A stretch of 64,000 nt of DNA, from positions 170,122-234,121 of the forward strand of contig JAGTJM010000054.1 in assembly GCA_020747015.1 (NCBI GenBank), in the 5' to 3' direction. A program made the position numbers and the translations under genes. This DNA comes from Pyrenochaeta sp. MPI-SDFR-AT-0127. Taxonomy: Eukaryota > Ascomycota > Dothideomycetes > Pleosporales > Cucurbitariaceae. The notes beneath the pieces are model-generated. The model was not told the DNA's origin. It saw nothing but the letters and a program-made list of their open reading frames with translations, and ran no database searches. Below, one piece after another: positions 42,973-52,440 of the stretch. Within the stretch, counting starts at the first letter, position 1. The number at the start of each line of letters is the position of its first letter.

Positions 42973-43874
42973 CGTATGATGTATAAAGTCTGGAAGACAG
43001 TTTACACTTACTATTTCCCAGTCTTCACCCTGCAAGCCGTCCTGCAGCGTCACCTCCATTTACGGAATGGCTATTGGAATGAATACTTCTGTGGGCAACT
43101 CTGCTAGATATCAATTTCGATTGATGAAAAGGTCAACACTCAGGTAACTAGGTTCTTTGGTACACGGAGATGTTGCTGCCTGTTGGTAACTAGTCTTACT
43201 TTTACGTGAAACAAGCCAACCTAACCTGTGCTGTGACCAAAACAACTTTGTAGACATGAGGAATGCATATGCGAGAGTTTAGTGTATCTAGGTGCCAAAG
43301 GAAAGATTAGGATGCTACTATTCGGTGGAACAGCAGTGGCGTCCGATGACGGCGAATAGCGTGCGGATGGTATGGTCGGATATCGTAGCCCTCGCTCTCA
43401 TACCCAAATGGGAAATCTGACATGTTTGTGGGGAAAGCATCCCTCCCCTCGTATCGCCATATCAAAAACTGTATGGAATTAGTCCTCTGACAGTTAATAC
43501 TTAGGCTGGTGCGACTCCAACAGTAGAAAGGAGTGACGCAATGCGGCAGCGCTGTTTCCTATGGAACTGTATATACATGCCAACTGACTGCGATGCATTC
43601 CAACATGAGAAACATCCACTTTATAGCTAGTTCTATGGCTTCCAGTGAACCTAGTTGCATTCTGAAAAGATATCTTTGGCTAACATAGCATGCCGTAGGT
43701 TTCCTGATAGCGAGAACGCGTGCTTTGTTACAGAATCAAACTCTACAAAATAGAAATCAATCATATTCACTACTAAATCTCTCTAGGCCATTTTGGTGTC
43801 ATGAAACATTCAAGGTGATAGCTTCCCTTTCGCATACGCAAAAACGCTAAAAATGGCGATCAAATACAAAGTAT
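42973..43874. other. Intergenic region between convergent genes
   Basis: Roughly 900 bp of 3' flanking DNA. No frame, repeat or transposon remnant recognised. Confidence 0.5.
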
Positions 43875-45551
43875 CTACAACATTGCCGACTGCTGGTGAT
43901 ATCTCGCTTCCTCAATGATCATCTCGGCACAGCGCTCAGCAATAGCGAGAATTGTTACCATGGGGTTGTTGGTGGTAACGAAGGGGAGCACACCAGCATC
44001 AGCAACACGTAGGGCCTTGATTCCCTTCACTTGCAGCCGAGAGTTGACAACAGCGAGTGGATCGCTTTCACTCCCCATCTTGGTCGTTCCGCAAGCATGA
44101 TACACGGTGTGGTGAACCTTGCGTCCGTACTCGGAGAGATCCTCATCAGACTGGATAGCCGGGCCTGGGGCCACCTCACGCTTAATCCATTCTTTGAAAG
44201 GTGACTGTTTGGCCAACTCGCGACTGTATTTCAGGCCAGCAACAACCAAAGAGGCATCATAGCCTTCGGCATCAGTAAAGTATCCGAAGTCCAGAGCTGG
44301 TGGCGCCTTTCGATCAGCAGAAGTGAGGAAGAGGCGACCGCGAGAAGCAGGACGAGCCACATTTGGCACCATGCAAAAGACATTTTCTGGCGTTACATAT
44401 CCCATCCGTTCTGTATTTATGCAGAACTCACCCAAAATGGTATGTATCCAGAGATCAGCCGTACTACCATCATCGCCGAAATAGTTATGCGGGTAGTGGC
44501 GAAGCAAAAGCGCAGTGTCTGATTGCATGGCCGTTGTGTCCTTGGGGTATGCTTTGTTGAGCTCCCATACAATGATAGTCTCGGGATGATCTTGCAGGTT
44601 TTCTCCTACTCCGGGAAGCTCGTGCACCACCGGGATTTTTAGACTTTGCAAATGATCACGGGGCCCAATTCCAGAAAGAAGCATCAGCCGAGGAGTATCA
44701 ATGGCTCCAGCGCAGAGAATGGTTTCCGTCTTAGCTCGTAGCGTGTGCAGTTCTCCAGACTGAAGTTCAACATCAACACCGGTGACTGAACCTCCGAGGT
44801 AGTTGATGCGGGTCACCCAAGCATTGGTGAGAACGAATAGATTAGGTCTTTTCTCTTCTCCACGCAGAATTGGGTGAATGTAGGCTACGCTTGCGCTAAT
44901 GCGACGGTGGTTTTCTGGGATGTACGACACCGGCGCGAAACCGACACCTCTAGAAGGGCTACCCTCAGACTTTATCAAGACATTAAAGTCTTCTACGACC
45001 GGTGCATCGAAGACGGTTGCACAAGCTTGGATCCAGTCTTCATAGATAGGGTTTCTATGCTTAGGGTCGATGTTGATAATGTTCGTTCGCAGTTTCTGTA
45101 TGAGTCGTTTCATTGTCTCGAACGACCAGCCTTCGACGCCGGACTTTGCCCATCGTTGCGTGTCATATTCGATTGAGTGGAAAGACAAACTCGAATTGTG
45201 GCTCGAGCAGCCGCCAAGGACCTTTGCTCGCGAATAGTTGATGTTGCTGTTACCTTTTGTTGTTGTTAGTGGAAGGCATGAAGGACGAAAATGGGCTACA
45301 AGCATACCCATGATCTGCGGCTCTGTTCGATAATTGAAGTCCAAATCGCCTCCCAACAAATTGAACATATTTCTGAGGTCCAGGATGCGCTCATCATCAA
45401 GATCACTCGGGCCAGCCTCAATCATGAGAATGCGCTTGCTTGGAAGCTTCTCAGCAAGGCGACTGGCAATGACACAGCCTGCAGTACCTCCTCCAACTAT
45501 GATGTAGTGGAAAGTATTGGCCTCGCTCGAGGGGAAATGATTAGTAGTCAT
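43875..45551 (-). CDS. Choline-oxidase-like GMC oxidoreductase
   Basis: Predicted oxidation of choline, or a similar amino alcohol, to the aldehyde and acid with FAD and oxygen. Exons 45551-45308 and 45253-43875 (54 nt, in-frame, branch CTAAC) give 540 residues. The ADP-binding YIIVGGGTAGCVIASRLAE is at residue 16. KVLGGCSSHNS puts His100 (covalent flavin site in bacterial choline oxidase, His99) and Ser102 (Ser101) in place; QDHPE gives Glu306 (Glu312); VYHACGTTKMG gives His467 (His466); NPMVT gives Asn511 (Asn510). Further choline-oxidase hallmarks: SVAYIHPI, GAIDTPRLMLLSGIGP, YFTDAEGYD. It is divergent from an APC permease of the choline/GABA type. Specificity remains to be shown. Confidence 0.88.
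   Translation of the reverse strand: MTTNHFPSSEANTFHYIIVGGGTAGCVIASRLAEKLPSKRILMIEAGPSDLDDERILDLRNMFNLLGGDLDFNYRTEPQIMGMLVAHFRPSCLPLTTTKGNSNINYSRAKVLGGCSSHNSSLSFHSIEYDTQRWAKSGVEGWSFETMKRLIQKLRTNIINIDPKHRNPIYEDWIQACATVFDAPVVEDFNVLIKSEGSPSRGVGFAPVSYIPENHRRISASVAYIHPILRGEEKRPNLFVLTNAWVTRINYLGGSVTGVDVELQSGELHTLRAKTETILCAGAIDTPRLMLLSGIGPRDHLQSLKIPVVHELPGVGENLQDHPETIIVWELNKAYPKDTTAMQSDTALLLRHYPHNYFGDDGSTADLWIHTILGEFCINTERMGYVTPENVFCMVPNVARPASRGRLFLTSADRKAPPALDFGYFTDAEGYDASLVVAGLKYSRELAKQSPFKEWIKREVAPGPAIQSDEDLSEYGRKVHHTVYHACGTTKMGSESDPLAVVNSRLQVKGIKALRVADAGVLPFVTTNNPMVTILAIAERCAEMIIEEARYHQQSAML
45254..45307 (-). other. Short in-frame intron in the choline-oxidase-like gene
   Basis: GTATGC donor, CTAAC branch, AAAAG acceptor, 54 nt, no stop. 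Removal restores the conserved QIMGNSNINYSRAKV join just before the flavin-binding loop. Confidence 0.8.
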
Positions 45552-47218
45552 GCTGGAAGATTCAAAGCCGTGAGAGATAGAAGGATGTGGCAGAATGAGT
45601 GTTGGTTGGGGGCAGCAAACTTTGGGTGGCAGCAGAGCTTCAGTGCAAAAAGGTCAAGGTCCTGAATGTCTTAAAAAGCTGTTTGAGCAAAGCTGGGAGT
45701 TTTGGCATACCTTTTCTGGCGACAGATGATTATGCAATGAGTTTACCGAATCGGTCACGAATCCGGCCATCTTGGCAGCCTCGGTGTGTCGACAAGTTTG
45801 TATGGTGGTGGCGATGTTACCTGCAGCTTGAACAGCAATTACACACCACTGTTTCTAAGTCCAATTCCCGGGACTTTCCCGTTAATGCGAGCTTTAGATT
45901 GAACCGGGGTTCTGAAGTGCTCGGGGCCTCGCATTCATGGCCCTTGCAGGAAGGACCCACTTCTCGTCACTAGGCTGTTGGGGTGTAATCAACTCGGCAG
46001 TACAGCGGTCGACCAGTTTCCCGGAAAAGAGGAGCTGACGACAACAAAAGGTAGTCTTGGACATAACTATGAAGGATCCCATTTGCTTTTTGGAACCACT
46101 TGATGAACAAATATCTGCAACGTGAACAAGAGGTCGTCTCGTGAACCGAAGGGACTCATGGTCTTCGCTACTCGTATAGAGGTGCGCTATGCGTGATCTA
46201 AGCTGTTCTGTTACTTTTCGCTTGCGCTACGTTCGTCAGCAACACCTACTTTCCAGGAAACGTAATTTGCCTCCAGGACTCTTTCACTGGCACGATCTGG
46301 GCATTGCTATGGAACGCTGCAGCGCGGGCTGGTGCAGCTGTATCATGCAATGTTGGCATCCCCACGTGGCACACAAGGGCACTTGCCTAATTGAATGATG
46401 TTGCGAGCATGAGGATGGCCCTTGTTTGAGCATAAATCTGGATAGTGCTCTCTAGGACATTGCTTGTGTGAGGATGCGTGGGGTGTGCCTTGCAATGGCT
46501 TGTGGGCTGGTGTGCCTTTGGACATTCGCGTTCCGTCCTGTTCGGGAGTGTGCACGGACCATGCACTGAGCCTCGAACGGCGGCGCTGGGAGCCAGTGGC
46601 TGACCCGTGTTGGCCATGTGCGAAACTCTCAAGCTCGCCTGCCAGTCTGAGAGCGAACGCGAATGCATGTGAACCTGTTTCTTCCACACGTCGAACCCTG
46701 ATGCCATTGAATCAAGCGCTAGGCAGGGGCGATCCGAAGCAGTGGCGCCGTCCAGGCATATCGCACTCGCAAACGGTGCCATGGGGAAGCTTGGTCTGGC
46801 GACAAGCACGACAAACTAAACCACATCTCTAAAATAAGTTTCAGATACCTTCGTATGGCGTCGATACAGGAGCCCAGTAGCTCGGTAGTACATTTTGTCT
46901 TTGGTACTCGCTTACCCCGCAGCGCATTCTTCCCCAGTCCGGCCGCTCTTCTCCATCGGTTCACCCCGGATCTTGGCCAGAAGCCGCAAACACGGCCAGC
47001 GCCACATTCGGTCCTTCACCTGGTGAATCTCGTCAAGCCCCTATAGATGGGCCTTATCGCTATGGTAACTACCCATAGCAATCCAGCTTTAATAGCAAGC
47101 TCTTATCCCTTTCAAGGCCACAGCTCTGCTGCTTTCTTTCAAAGAGTAGACTTGCCTCTTTGTACCACCCATCAATTTTTCTTTGCAATTCTTCCTGTAA
47201 ACTTCCCCTCCGGTGGGC
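45552..47218. other. Divergent intergenic region, choline-oxidase-like gene and second permease
   Basis: About 1.67 kb, the longest gene-free stretch of the accessory region. Several overlapping frames at 46189-46964 on both strands reflect a GC-rich stretch, not a protein. Two GATAAG hexamers on the minus strand (near 47050 and 47102) precede the permease start. Confidence 0.5.
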
Positions 47219-48763
47219 ATGTCTCATATCACCCATCCTGACTCTGACAAAATGTCAAACATACACGTTCATAAAGAAGAAGTTTTCACATTTCCACAAG
47301 ATGGAAGCCACAAGGACAGCATCGGCATCGAGAACGGCTTATCGAACACTTCGTCCGTTCATCATGGCGAAGTCATAGAACGTCCCTTCACTACACTTTC
47401 TGCAGTCGGACTTGGCCATTCCATCACCAATTCCGCTATGGGAATCCTCATCATATATCCTACGACAATTCAATTTGGTGGAACCCCCCTTGTGTTTTGG
47501 GGCTACAACCTCATGACACTTGTCGGGTTGTGCGTCGCGACCAGTCTTGGAGAGTTGGCATCCGCATTTCCACATGCGGGTGGCCAATACTTCTGGGTTT
47601 CACGTCTCTGTCCTGAGCCATATCGCCGGTTCTTGACATACTTTACAGCCATTATCGCCTGGGCAGGTGCTGTATGCACCAGCGCATCTGTGACCCTTGC
47701 CATCTCCACCATATCCATGGGAATGTACCAGTATACACATCCAGATCTTGTCGTCGATCGATGGATGATTTTCGTTGGATATATCCTCGTCCTAGCCGCC
47801 ACTTTCGGTTTCAACTGCTTCGAATCATTGCTACCGAAACTCGCCCGCTTCCACCTCATCCTCACCGTAGGAGTCACAACCGCAACCTTCGTTTGTTTGG
47901 TCGCACCTAGCAAACCCAAGGGAAACGCATTAGACTTCTTCGTCACTCTTCACAACGTGAGCGGTTGGCCACAAGGCGTAGCGTTTCTCATTGGGCTCAA
48001 TGGGCCTAACTGGTGTTACTCCTGTTTGGATTCTGCCACCCATCTCGCGGACGAGATTCCCCATCCAGAGCGAAACATTCCTAAAGCACTCTTGTGGACG
48101 ATTGTGGTCAGCTACGTCACTGGAGTCATCATGATCATTGGGCTCGGCCTTGCAGTGACCGACTACGAAGCTGCAGGGAACATGGACCTTTTTAACTATC
48201 TCTACAATAATAACCAGGCCGCAGCATTGGGACTCGTGAGCCTTATGATAGTTTCAGTGTTCTTCAGTCTCGTTGGAGTTCACACGTGGCAGTCCAGGCT
48301 CGCCTGGTCATTCAGTCGGGATGGAGGTATGCCCTTTTCCAAGTACATATCACGAATCGCCCCCTCGCCATTCAAAACTCCCATCTACGCCCATGCGTAT
48401 TCTATCGCATGGACATTAGGCTTAGGCTGTCTATACCTCGGATCAAGCGAGACATTTGGCTCTTTCGTGTCTTGCGGTATCCTCTGTCAGTACATCTCGT
48501 ACTGCATCCCAATCGCCTTGCTGCTCTATAATGGTCGCAAGAACATCACGCCTGGCCCATTCTTTCACCCAAAACTAGGGTTGGTATCGAATATTGTTAC
48601 TATCTTGTGGGCATCCGCCGCTCTTGTTCTTTACTGCCTGCCTTATTTCCTGCCAGTCACTGCTCTGAGTATGAACTATGTGGCGCCGGTTCTCATTTTT
48701 CTCTTCGCTTATGCTGTTGCCTTTTGGTTCTTGGTTGGAAAGAGAACGTATCGGTGCGTATAG
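47219..48763 (+). CDS. Amino acid/choline permease, APC superfamily
   Basis: Single exon, 514 residues from ATG 47219; a second in-frame Met at residue 12 is possible. After an 70-residue hydrophilic N-terminus come about 12 membrane segments with the family marks FTTLSAVGLGHSITNSAMGI, ATSLGELASAFPHAGGQYFW, SGWPQGVAFLIGLNGPNW, CLDSATHLADEIPHPERNIPKA, SRLAWSFSRDGGMPFSKYI and GCLYLGSSETFGSFVSCG. This is the fungal choline/GABA permease group (Hnm1/Uga4-like), and the gene is intronless unlike the other permease. Being divergent from the choline-oxidase-like gene makes choline or a related amine a reasonable, unproven substrate. Confidence 0.9.
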   Translation: MSHITHPDSDKMSNIHVHKEEVFTFPQDGSHKDSIGIENGLSNTSSVHHGEVIERPFTTLSAVGLGHSITNSAMGILIIYPTTIQFGGTPLVFWGYNLMTLVGLCVATSLGELASAFPHAGGQYFWVSRLCPEPYRRFLTYFTAIIAWAGAVCTSASVTLAISTISMGMYQYTHPDLVVDRWMIFVGYILVLAATFGFNCFESLLPKLARFHLILTVGVTTATFVCLVAPSKPKGNALDFFVTLHNVSGWPQGVAFLIGLNGPNWCYSCLDSATHLADEIPHPERNIPKALLWTIVVSYVTGVIMIIGLGLAVTDYEAAGNMDLFNYLYNNNQAAALGLVSLMIVSVFFSLVGVHTWQSRLAWSFSRDGGMPFSKYISRIAPSPFKTPIYAHAYSIAWTLGLGCLYLGSSETFGSFVSCGILCQYISYCIPIALLLYNGRKNITPGPFFHPKLGLVSNIVTILWASAALVLYCLPYFLPVTALSMNYVAPVLIFLFAYAVAFWFLVGKRTYRCV

Positions 48764-49394
48764 GAGGTTTAGAGTTACTATGGCGGATGTCTGTGTCTGA
48801 AACGTTTGTTCATTGACGATCAACGTATCTTTATCTATACTTTGGTATCGAGAATATATTCCCTGTGCGTTCACCTCGCCCTTCCACTGTTTGTAGTGCA
48901 TTACAACCAGATGTACTCTCCCAAATTTTAATGCAATATTGTGTCTTCTTATTGTTGAATGTGGAAGAGCTCATGCCAACGAACACTAATGGCATACCTT
49001 TCCTCCTATGTCCCATAAAGTGGTCAAGATTCGTCTTCCAAACTTTTGAGGCTACGCAAGTAGCTAGAATTGGCACAATCACTCATCAACCGGGCCAGCT
49101 CATCTACCTGAGATCTCGTTCTACCATCTCCACAATATTTTGATTTATTATATTTATTTTTAGATTCTAACAGAAGAGAAAAGGTTTTGCAATCATGCGT
49201 TTGATTAATCTATTTCTCGAATCGTATTCTTTTAGTAACAAAATTCATTGGTCTCTCTACTTCCTGTTCCCGTTGTGACCTCCCAACCCCATACACATAG
49301 ACACTACGACGAAAGACAATTCTAGGAAATCCTGGATCAATGAGTGGATGTATTAAATATTGATAAGGTTTTGGTTTATATCATCTTATACGAT
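48764..49394. other. Intergenic region between convergent genes
   Basis: 3' flanks of the permease and NmrA-like genes, AT-rich at 49130-49230. Nothing else is seen. Confidence 0.5.
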
Positions 49395-50405
49395 TTATGT
49401 ACCAAGTCGCTTCTTGAAGAATCCTTCAACAGTCTGAAGCTGCGCGTCCGATTCACTCCGCCCCCTCGCCGCTGTTGCATTGGCCTTCAAGACTTTGACA
49501 ACTGACTGATCAACAGGCTTACCGTCACAGTAGAGCCCCTTGACATATTGGCAGTAGTTCATCAACCCATTTACTTCCTTTGTCTTGCCCGCGGTTTTGG
49601 AGGTAAGCTGATCTGTAAGAGCAATATAACGAGCCTTCTTTGTTCCAGACACCTGATTGAATATCTCAGTGACACCGGCAAATGTCTCTTCGCAGGAAAT
49701 GGCCCATAGAGATTGGCCGTTGTAGCGCATGGGATTGAGGAATATTCCATGCACAGCATCTCCAAAATCGTCCGAACACGATGTCCACGGCACCAAGCCG
49801 GACTCGCTGCCAAATGGCGGGAGTTTCAGCGTTAGGTAACCCTCTTGATCCGGCACGGTAGCAAAGCCACCAAAAGTCTTTGTGTATATATCCATGAAGA
49901 ATATGTCCATAGTCCACCCGGCCGTAATGGTAACAGCAGATTCAAACCCGGCTTGCCGGGAATAACGAGTGATTTCGGCCTTGTTATCGAAAGAGGTGAT
50001 GGGTACGGCGCCACTTGTGACATTCGATGCTTCAGGGAGCCCAGAAAAGACAAACATCTTGACGCCCTGCTTGACAGCAGCATCGATGACAATTTTGCCC
50101 ATCTCAAACTCGGGCGGCCCGGGTTCCTGGTCAGGACCTGGCTTGAAGGTAGGACTGTCGGAATCCGTGTTCAGAAATAGCCCCCAGGCCCCTTTGAAGG
50201 CAACCACAAGCTCCTGCGCACTCCAAGAGTCTGCTTGAATCACCTCCGCCCCTTGATCACGTAACCTTTGTGCGCGCTCCGTGGAAGCGTCTCGCGTGGT
50301 CGAGCGAACGTGGAAGTTTGGATTGTCGAGGAGAGATGTCAAGACTGCGCCCCCAAACATGCCGGTCCCTCCAATGACGACAATAATCTTCTTTGTAGTG
50401 GCCAT
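49395..50405 (-). CDS. NmrA-like NAD(P)-binding protein
   Basis: Single exon, 336 residues from ATG 50405. A Rossmann fold opens with IIVVIGGTGMFGGAVLTSLLD; RSTTRDASTERAQRLRDQGAEVIQADSW is the dinucleotide-specificity region, and MFVFSGLPEASNV, KAEITRYSRQAG and GWTMDIFFMD follow the atypical-SDR/NmrA (HSCARG) pattern with no YxxxK catalytic motif. NmrA in Aspergillus senses redox and restrains the GATA factor AreA, but most fungal NmrA-like proteins are either regulators or reductases of unknown substrate. Head-to-head with the D-amino-acid oxidase gene. Confidence 0.88.
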   Translation of the reverse strand: MATTKKIIVVIGGTGMFGGAVLTSLLDNPNFHVRSTTRDASTERAQRLRDQGAEVIQADSWSAQELVVAFKGAWGLFLNTDSDSPTFKPGPDQEPGPPEFEMGKIVIDAAVKQGVKMFVFSGLPEASNVTSGAVPITSFDNKAEITRYSRQAGFESAVTITAGWTMDIFFMDIYTKTFGGFATVPDQEGYLTLKLPPFGSESGLVPWTSCSDDFGDAVHGIFLNPMRYNGQSLWAISCEETFAGVTEIFNQVSGTKKARYIALTDQLTSKTAGKTKEVNGLMNYCQYVKGLYCDGKPVDQSVVKVLKANATAARGRSESDAQLQTVEGFFKKRLGT

Positions 50406-50725
50406 GTCTAGATATGTGATGTTTGCTTTCAAGGGACTGAGAATTGGGCGGGATTGGCAATGATGGAACAGATCTTACGTGGTTCGAGGAAGTGTTTCGA
50501 CCTTGATGGAATGCACCTTTGAACCATCCGAGGTACAACAGAGCTCTTGCAAGATCCCCATGGTTGCTGAATTTCCGGATAAGCTTGTTCTCGTGCTCTA
50601 CATGATCAAATGCGTGGCTCGCACTCTGCACGAAACGGGCGATGCCAAACGACGCTAGCCTGTTTCGTGGATCCTACCCGACTGTTTCCAGACCGACGCG
50701 CTTGCATAACACCAGTATTCTAGTT

Positions 50726-50759
50726 CTCGGTTATCGACTGCATTCGGAAATTCATATGG
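50726..50759 (+). repeat. Imperfect 34 bp direct repeat, copy 1
   Basis: Starts CTCGGTTATCGACTGCAT; 26 of 34 positions match 50881-50914 in the same orientation. Confidence 0.5.
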
Positions 50760-50880
50760 GCCACTCTTACGGACAATGGGACCTGCATATGAACCAGCGC
50801 TAAGTAGTCGTATCCGTTCCGACAAGTGTTTGTTCGCAAATTCATCTACTAGTCATTCGTCTGTCATTAGCGCTGTGCCC

Positions 50881-50914
50881 CTCGGTTAACAACTGCATCT
50901 GGCAAGTAACATGG
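50881..50914 (+). repeat. Imperfect 34 bp direct repeat, copy 2
   Basis: Starts CTCGGTTAACAACTGCAT; pairs with 50726-50759, 155 bp apart, between the two divergent genes. Confidence 0.5.
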
Positions 50915-51165
50915 ATTGCTCATAGGCGCAATCTGGTTGACACGTGTAGTTTCTCAGAGTGCATAGTGGGAAAGGTTGTGTTTAGTTATAGTTTCCGGGA
51001 GTGACTGGTGGAGCCTGATGGGCTTGTCATTGAACCAATTCCTACCACATTTAGTTGAAGAAGCCCTATAACAATAATCTCCGTTGCTTTGCCCAGTTTA
51101 TATTCATCGTTTTGGTCGTTCTCCTCTTAGAATCTTCCACGCCTGAAAATTCTATTCTTTCCAAT

Positions 51166-52294
51166 ATGCCTAGCATTACTATCCTTGGTGCCGGGTATGT
51201 CCCTCTCAGGTTGTCAGTCAGTATCTCTAGCTGACCATAAAAATCTAGCGTCACTGGCATGACTATCGCCAGCATGCTCCCTCGACACTATGATATCACT
51301 ATAGTTGGGGAGCATCTTCCCGGTGATGACACCAAAGAATGGTCCAGTCCGTGGGCTGGTGCAATCTGGATTGGAGTGCATAATTCCCAACCGAGAGAAC
51401 AGCAAATGCAACTACGTGGACTTGCGGGGCTGTGGAGGTTGGCGGAGACAAATCCAGAGTCCAGCCTACGGAAGATGGAAATGAGGGAAATCATGGACAT
51501 GGGAACCAAGGAGGACGTGTGGTATGCTGGAAAGGTACCAGACTTTCGATTCCTAGAGCCGAACGAGCTTCCCAAGGGAGCACTCTATGGGATGACATAC
51601 AAGACTGTGATGTTGCAGCCAAAGAAGTTCTTGCCTTGGATGAAAGCACGACTCGAGGATAGAGGGGTAAAGTTTGTGCGAACCTGTGTCAACTCTTTGG
51701 GCGACCTAGGCGGCATGGGCCATGATGTCCTCGTTAACGCGTCCGGATTCGGTGCTGAAAAGCTTGCAGACGTGCGAGAAGCCGATTTCGTTCCCAATAC
51801 GATGCAAGTCGTCGTAGTCAAAGCACCACTCAATTTCAACAGTTTGTTCGTCCGACGTAAACCAGGCGCATACTCGACTGCCTTTGCGCGTGGGGATGGG
51901 ACCGTTTGGGTAGGAGGAATATTGGAACAGTCTAGAGAGCTGGCAGTTGCAGAGGAAGGCCGAGCTACCGTATGTATACCCTTACCAATCTTTCGTCTTC
52001 ATGGTTCTAAAGGCCTTTCAGATCTGTCGTAATGCCCACGAAAACAACCCAGACCTGTTCCCATCGCCGAAACTTGAAGACTGGGATATATTGTTTGATC
52101 AGAAGGGCAGGTACCCAACGATGCGGCCGGAAGTGGGTGTCCGATGCGAGAAAAGCCTTGTTGGCAAGCAGAGGGTGGTACATGCGTACGGTCCACACGC
52201 CGGTGGGTACGTGTACAGCTTCGGCTTGGCTAGGGATGTCGTCAACTTGGTAGATGAATACGTGGGCGAACTTCCTAAAACAGCAAAGCTATAA
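51166..52294 (+). CDS. D-amino-acid oxidase (DAO) with peroxisomal signal
   Basis: FAD-dependent deamination of D-amino acids, or of D-aspartate in close relatives, giving a keto acid, ammonia and hydrogen peroxide. Exons 51166-51194, 51249-51969 and 52022-52294 (introns 54 and 52 nt) give 340 residues, the normal length. The first exon is under ten codons; splicing rebuilds ITILGAGVTGMTIASML. Further marks: SSPWAGAIWIG, DVLVNASGFGAEKLAD, GTVWVGGILEQS, RPEVGVRCEK with the substrate-binding Arg region, and HAYGPHAGGYVYSFGLA. The protein ends in AKL, a canonical type 1 peroxisomal targeting signal, matching the known location of fungal DAO. Confidence 0.92.
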
Positions 52295-52440
52295 CTTGAC
52301 GAAGCATTTATGTGGCGCTATGCATGTAGATAATGGAACGTGTGAGAAGACAAGCCTGGCAGAGATTATTAGTGTTGCAACTGGCTCATAGTTGTGAATG
52401 TTCTCTTGTCGGTAAACTTAGTTACCTCATAGACCTATAG

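Larger units (their letters stand above)
50406..51165. other. Divergent promoter region, NmrA-like and D-amino-acid oxidase genes
   Basis: 760 bp with an imperfect direct repeat (see the two repeat entries). No coding frame is supported. Confidence 0.5.

Noticed and set aside
46189..46964. Overlapping frames of 60-140 codons on both strands
   Set aside because: Composition-driven open frames; no domain, no splice signals, mutually antisense.
47045..47110. GATAAG hexamers upstream of the second permease as proof of nitrogen control
   Set aside because: Such hexamers are expected about every few hundred bases by chance; noted only as compatible.
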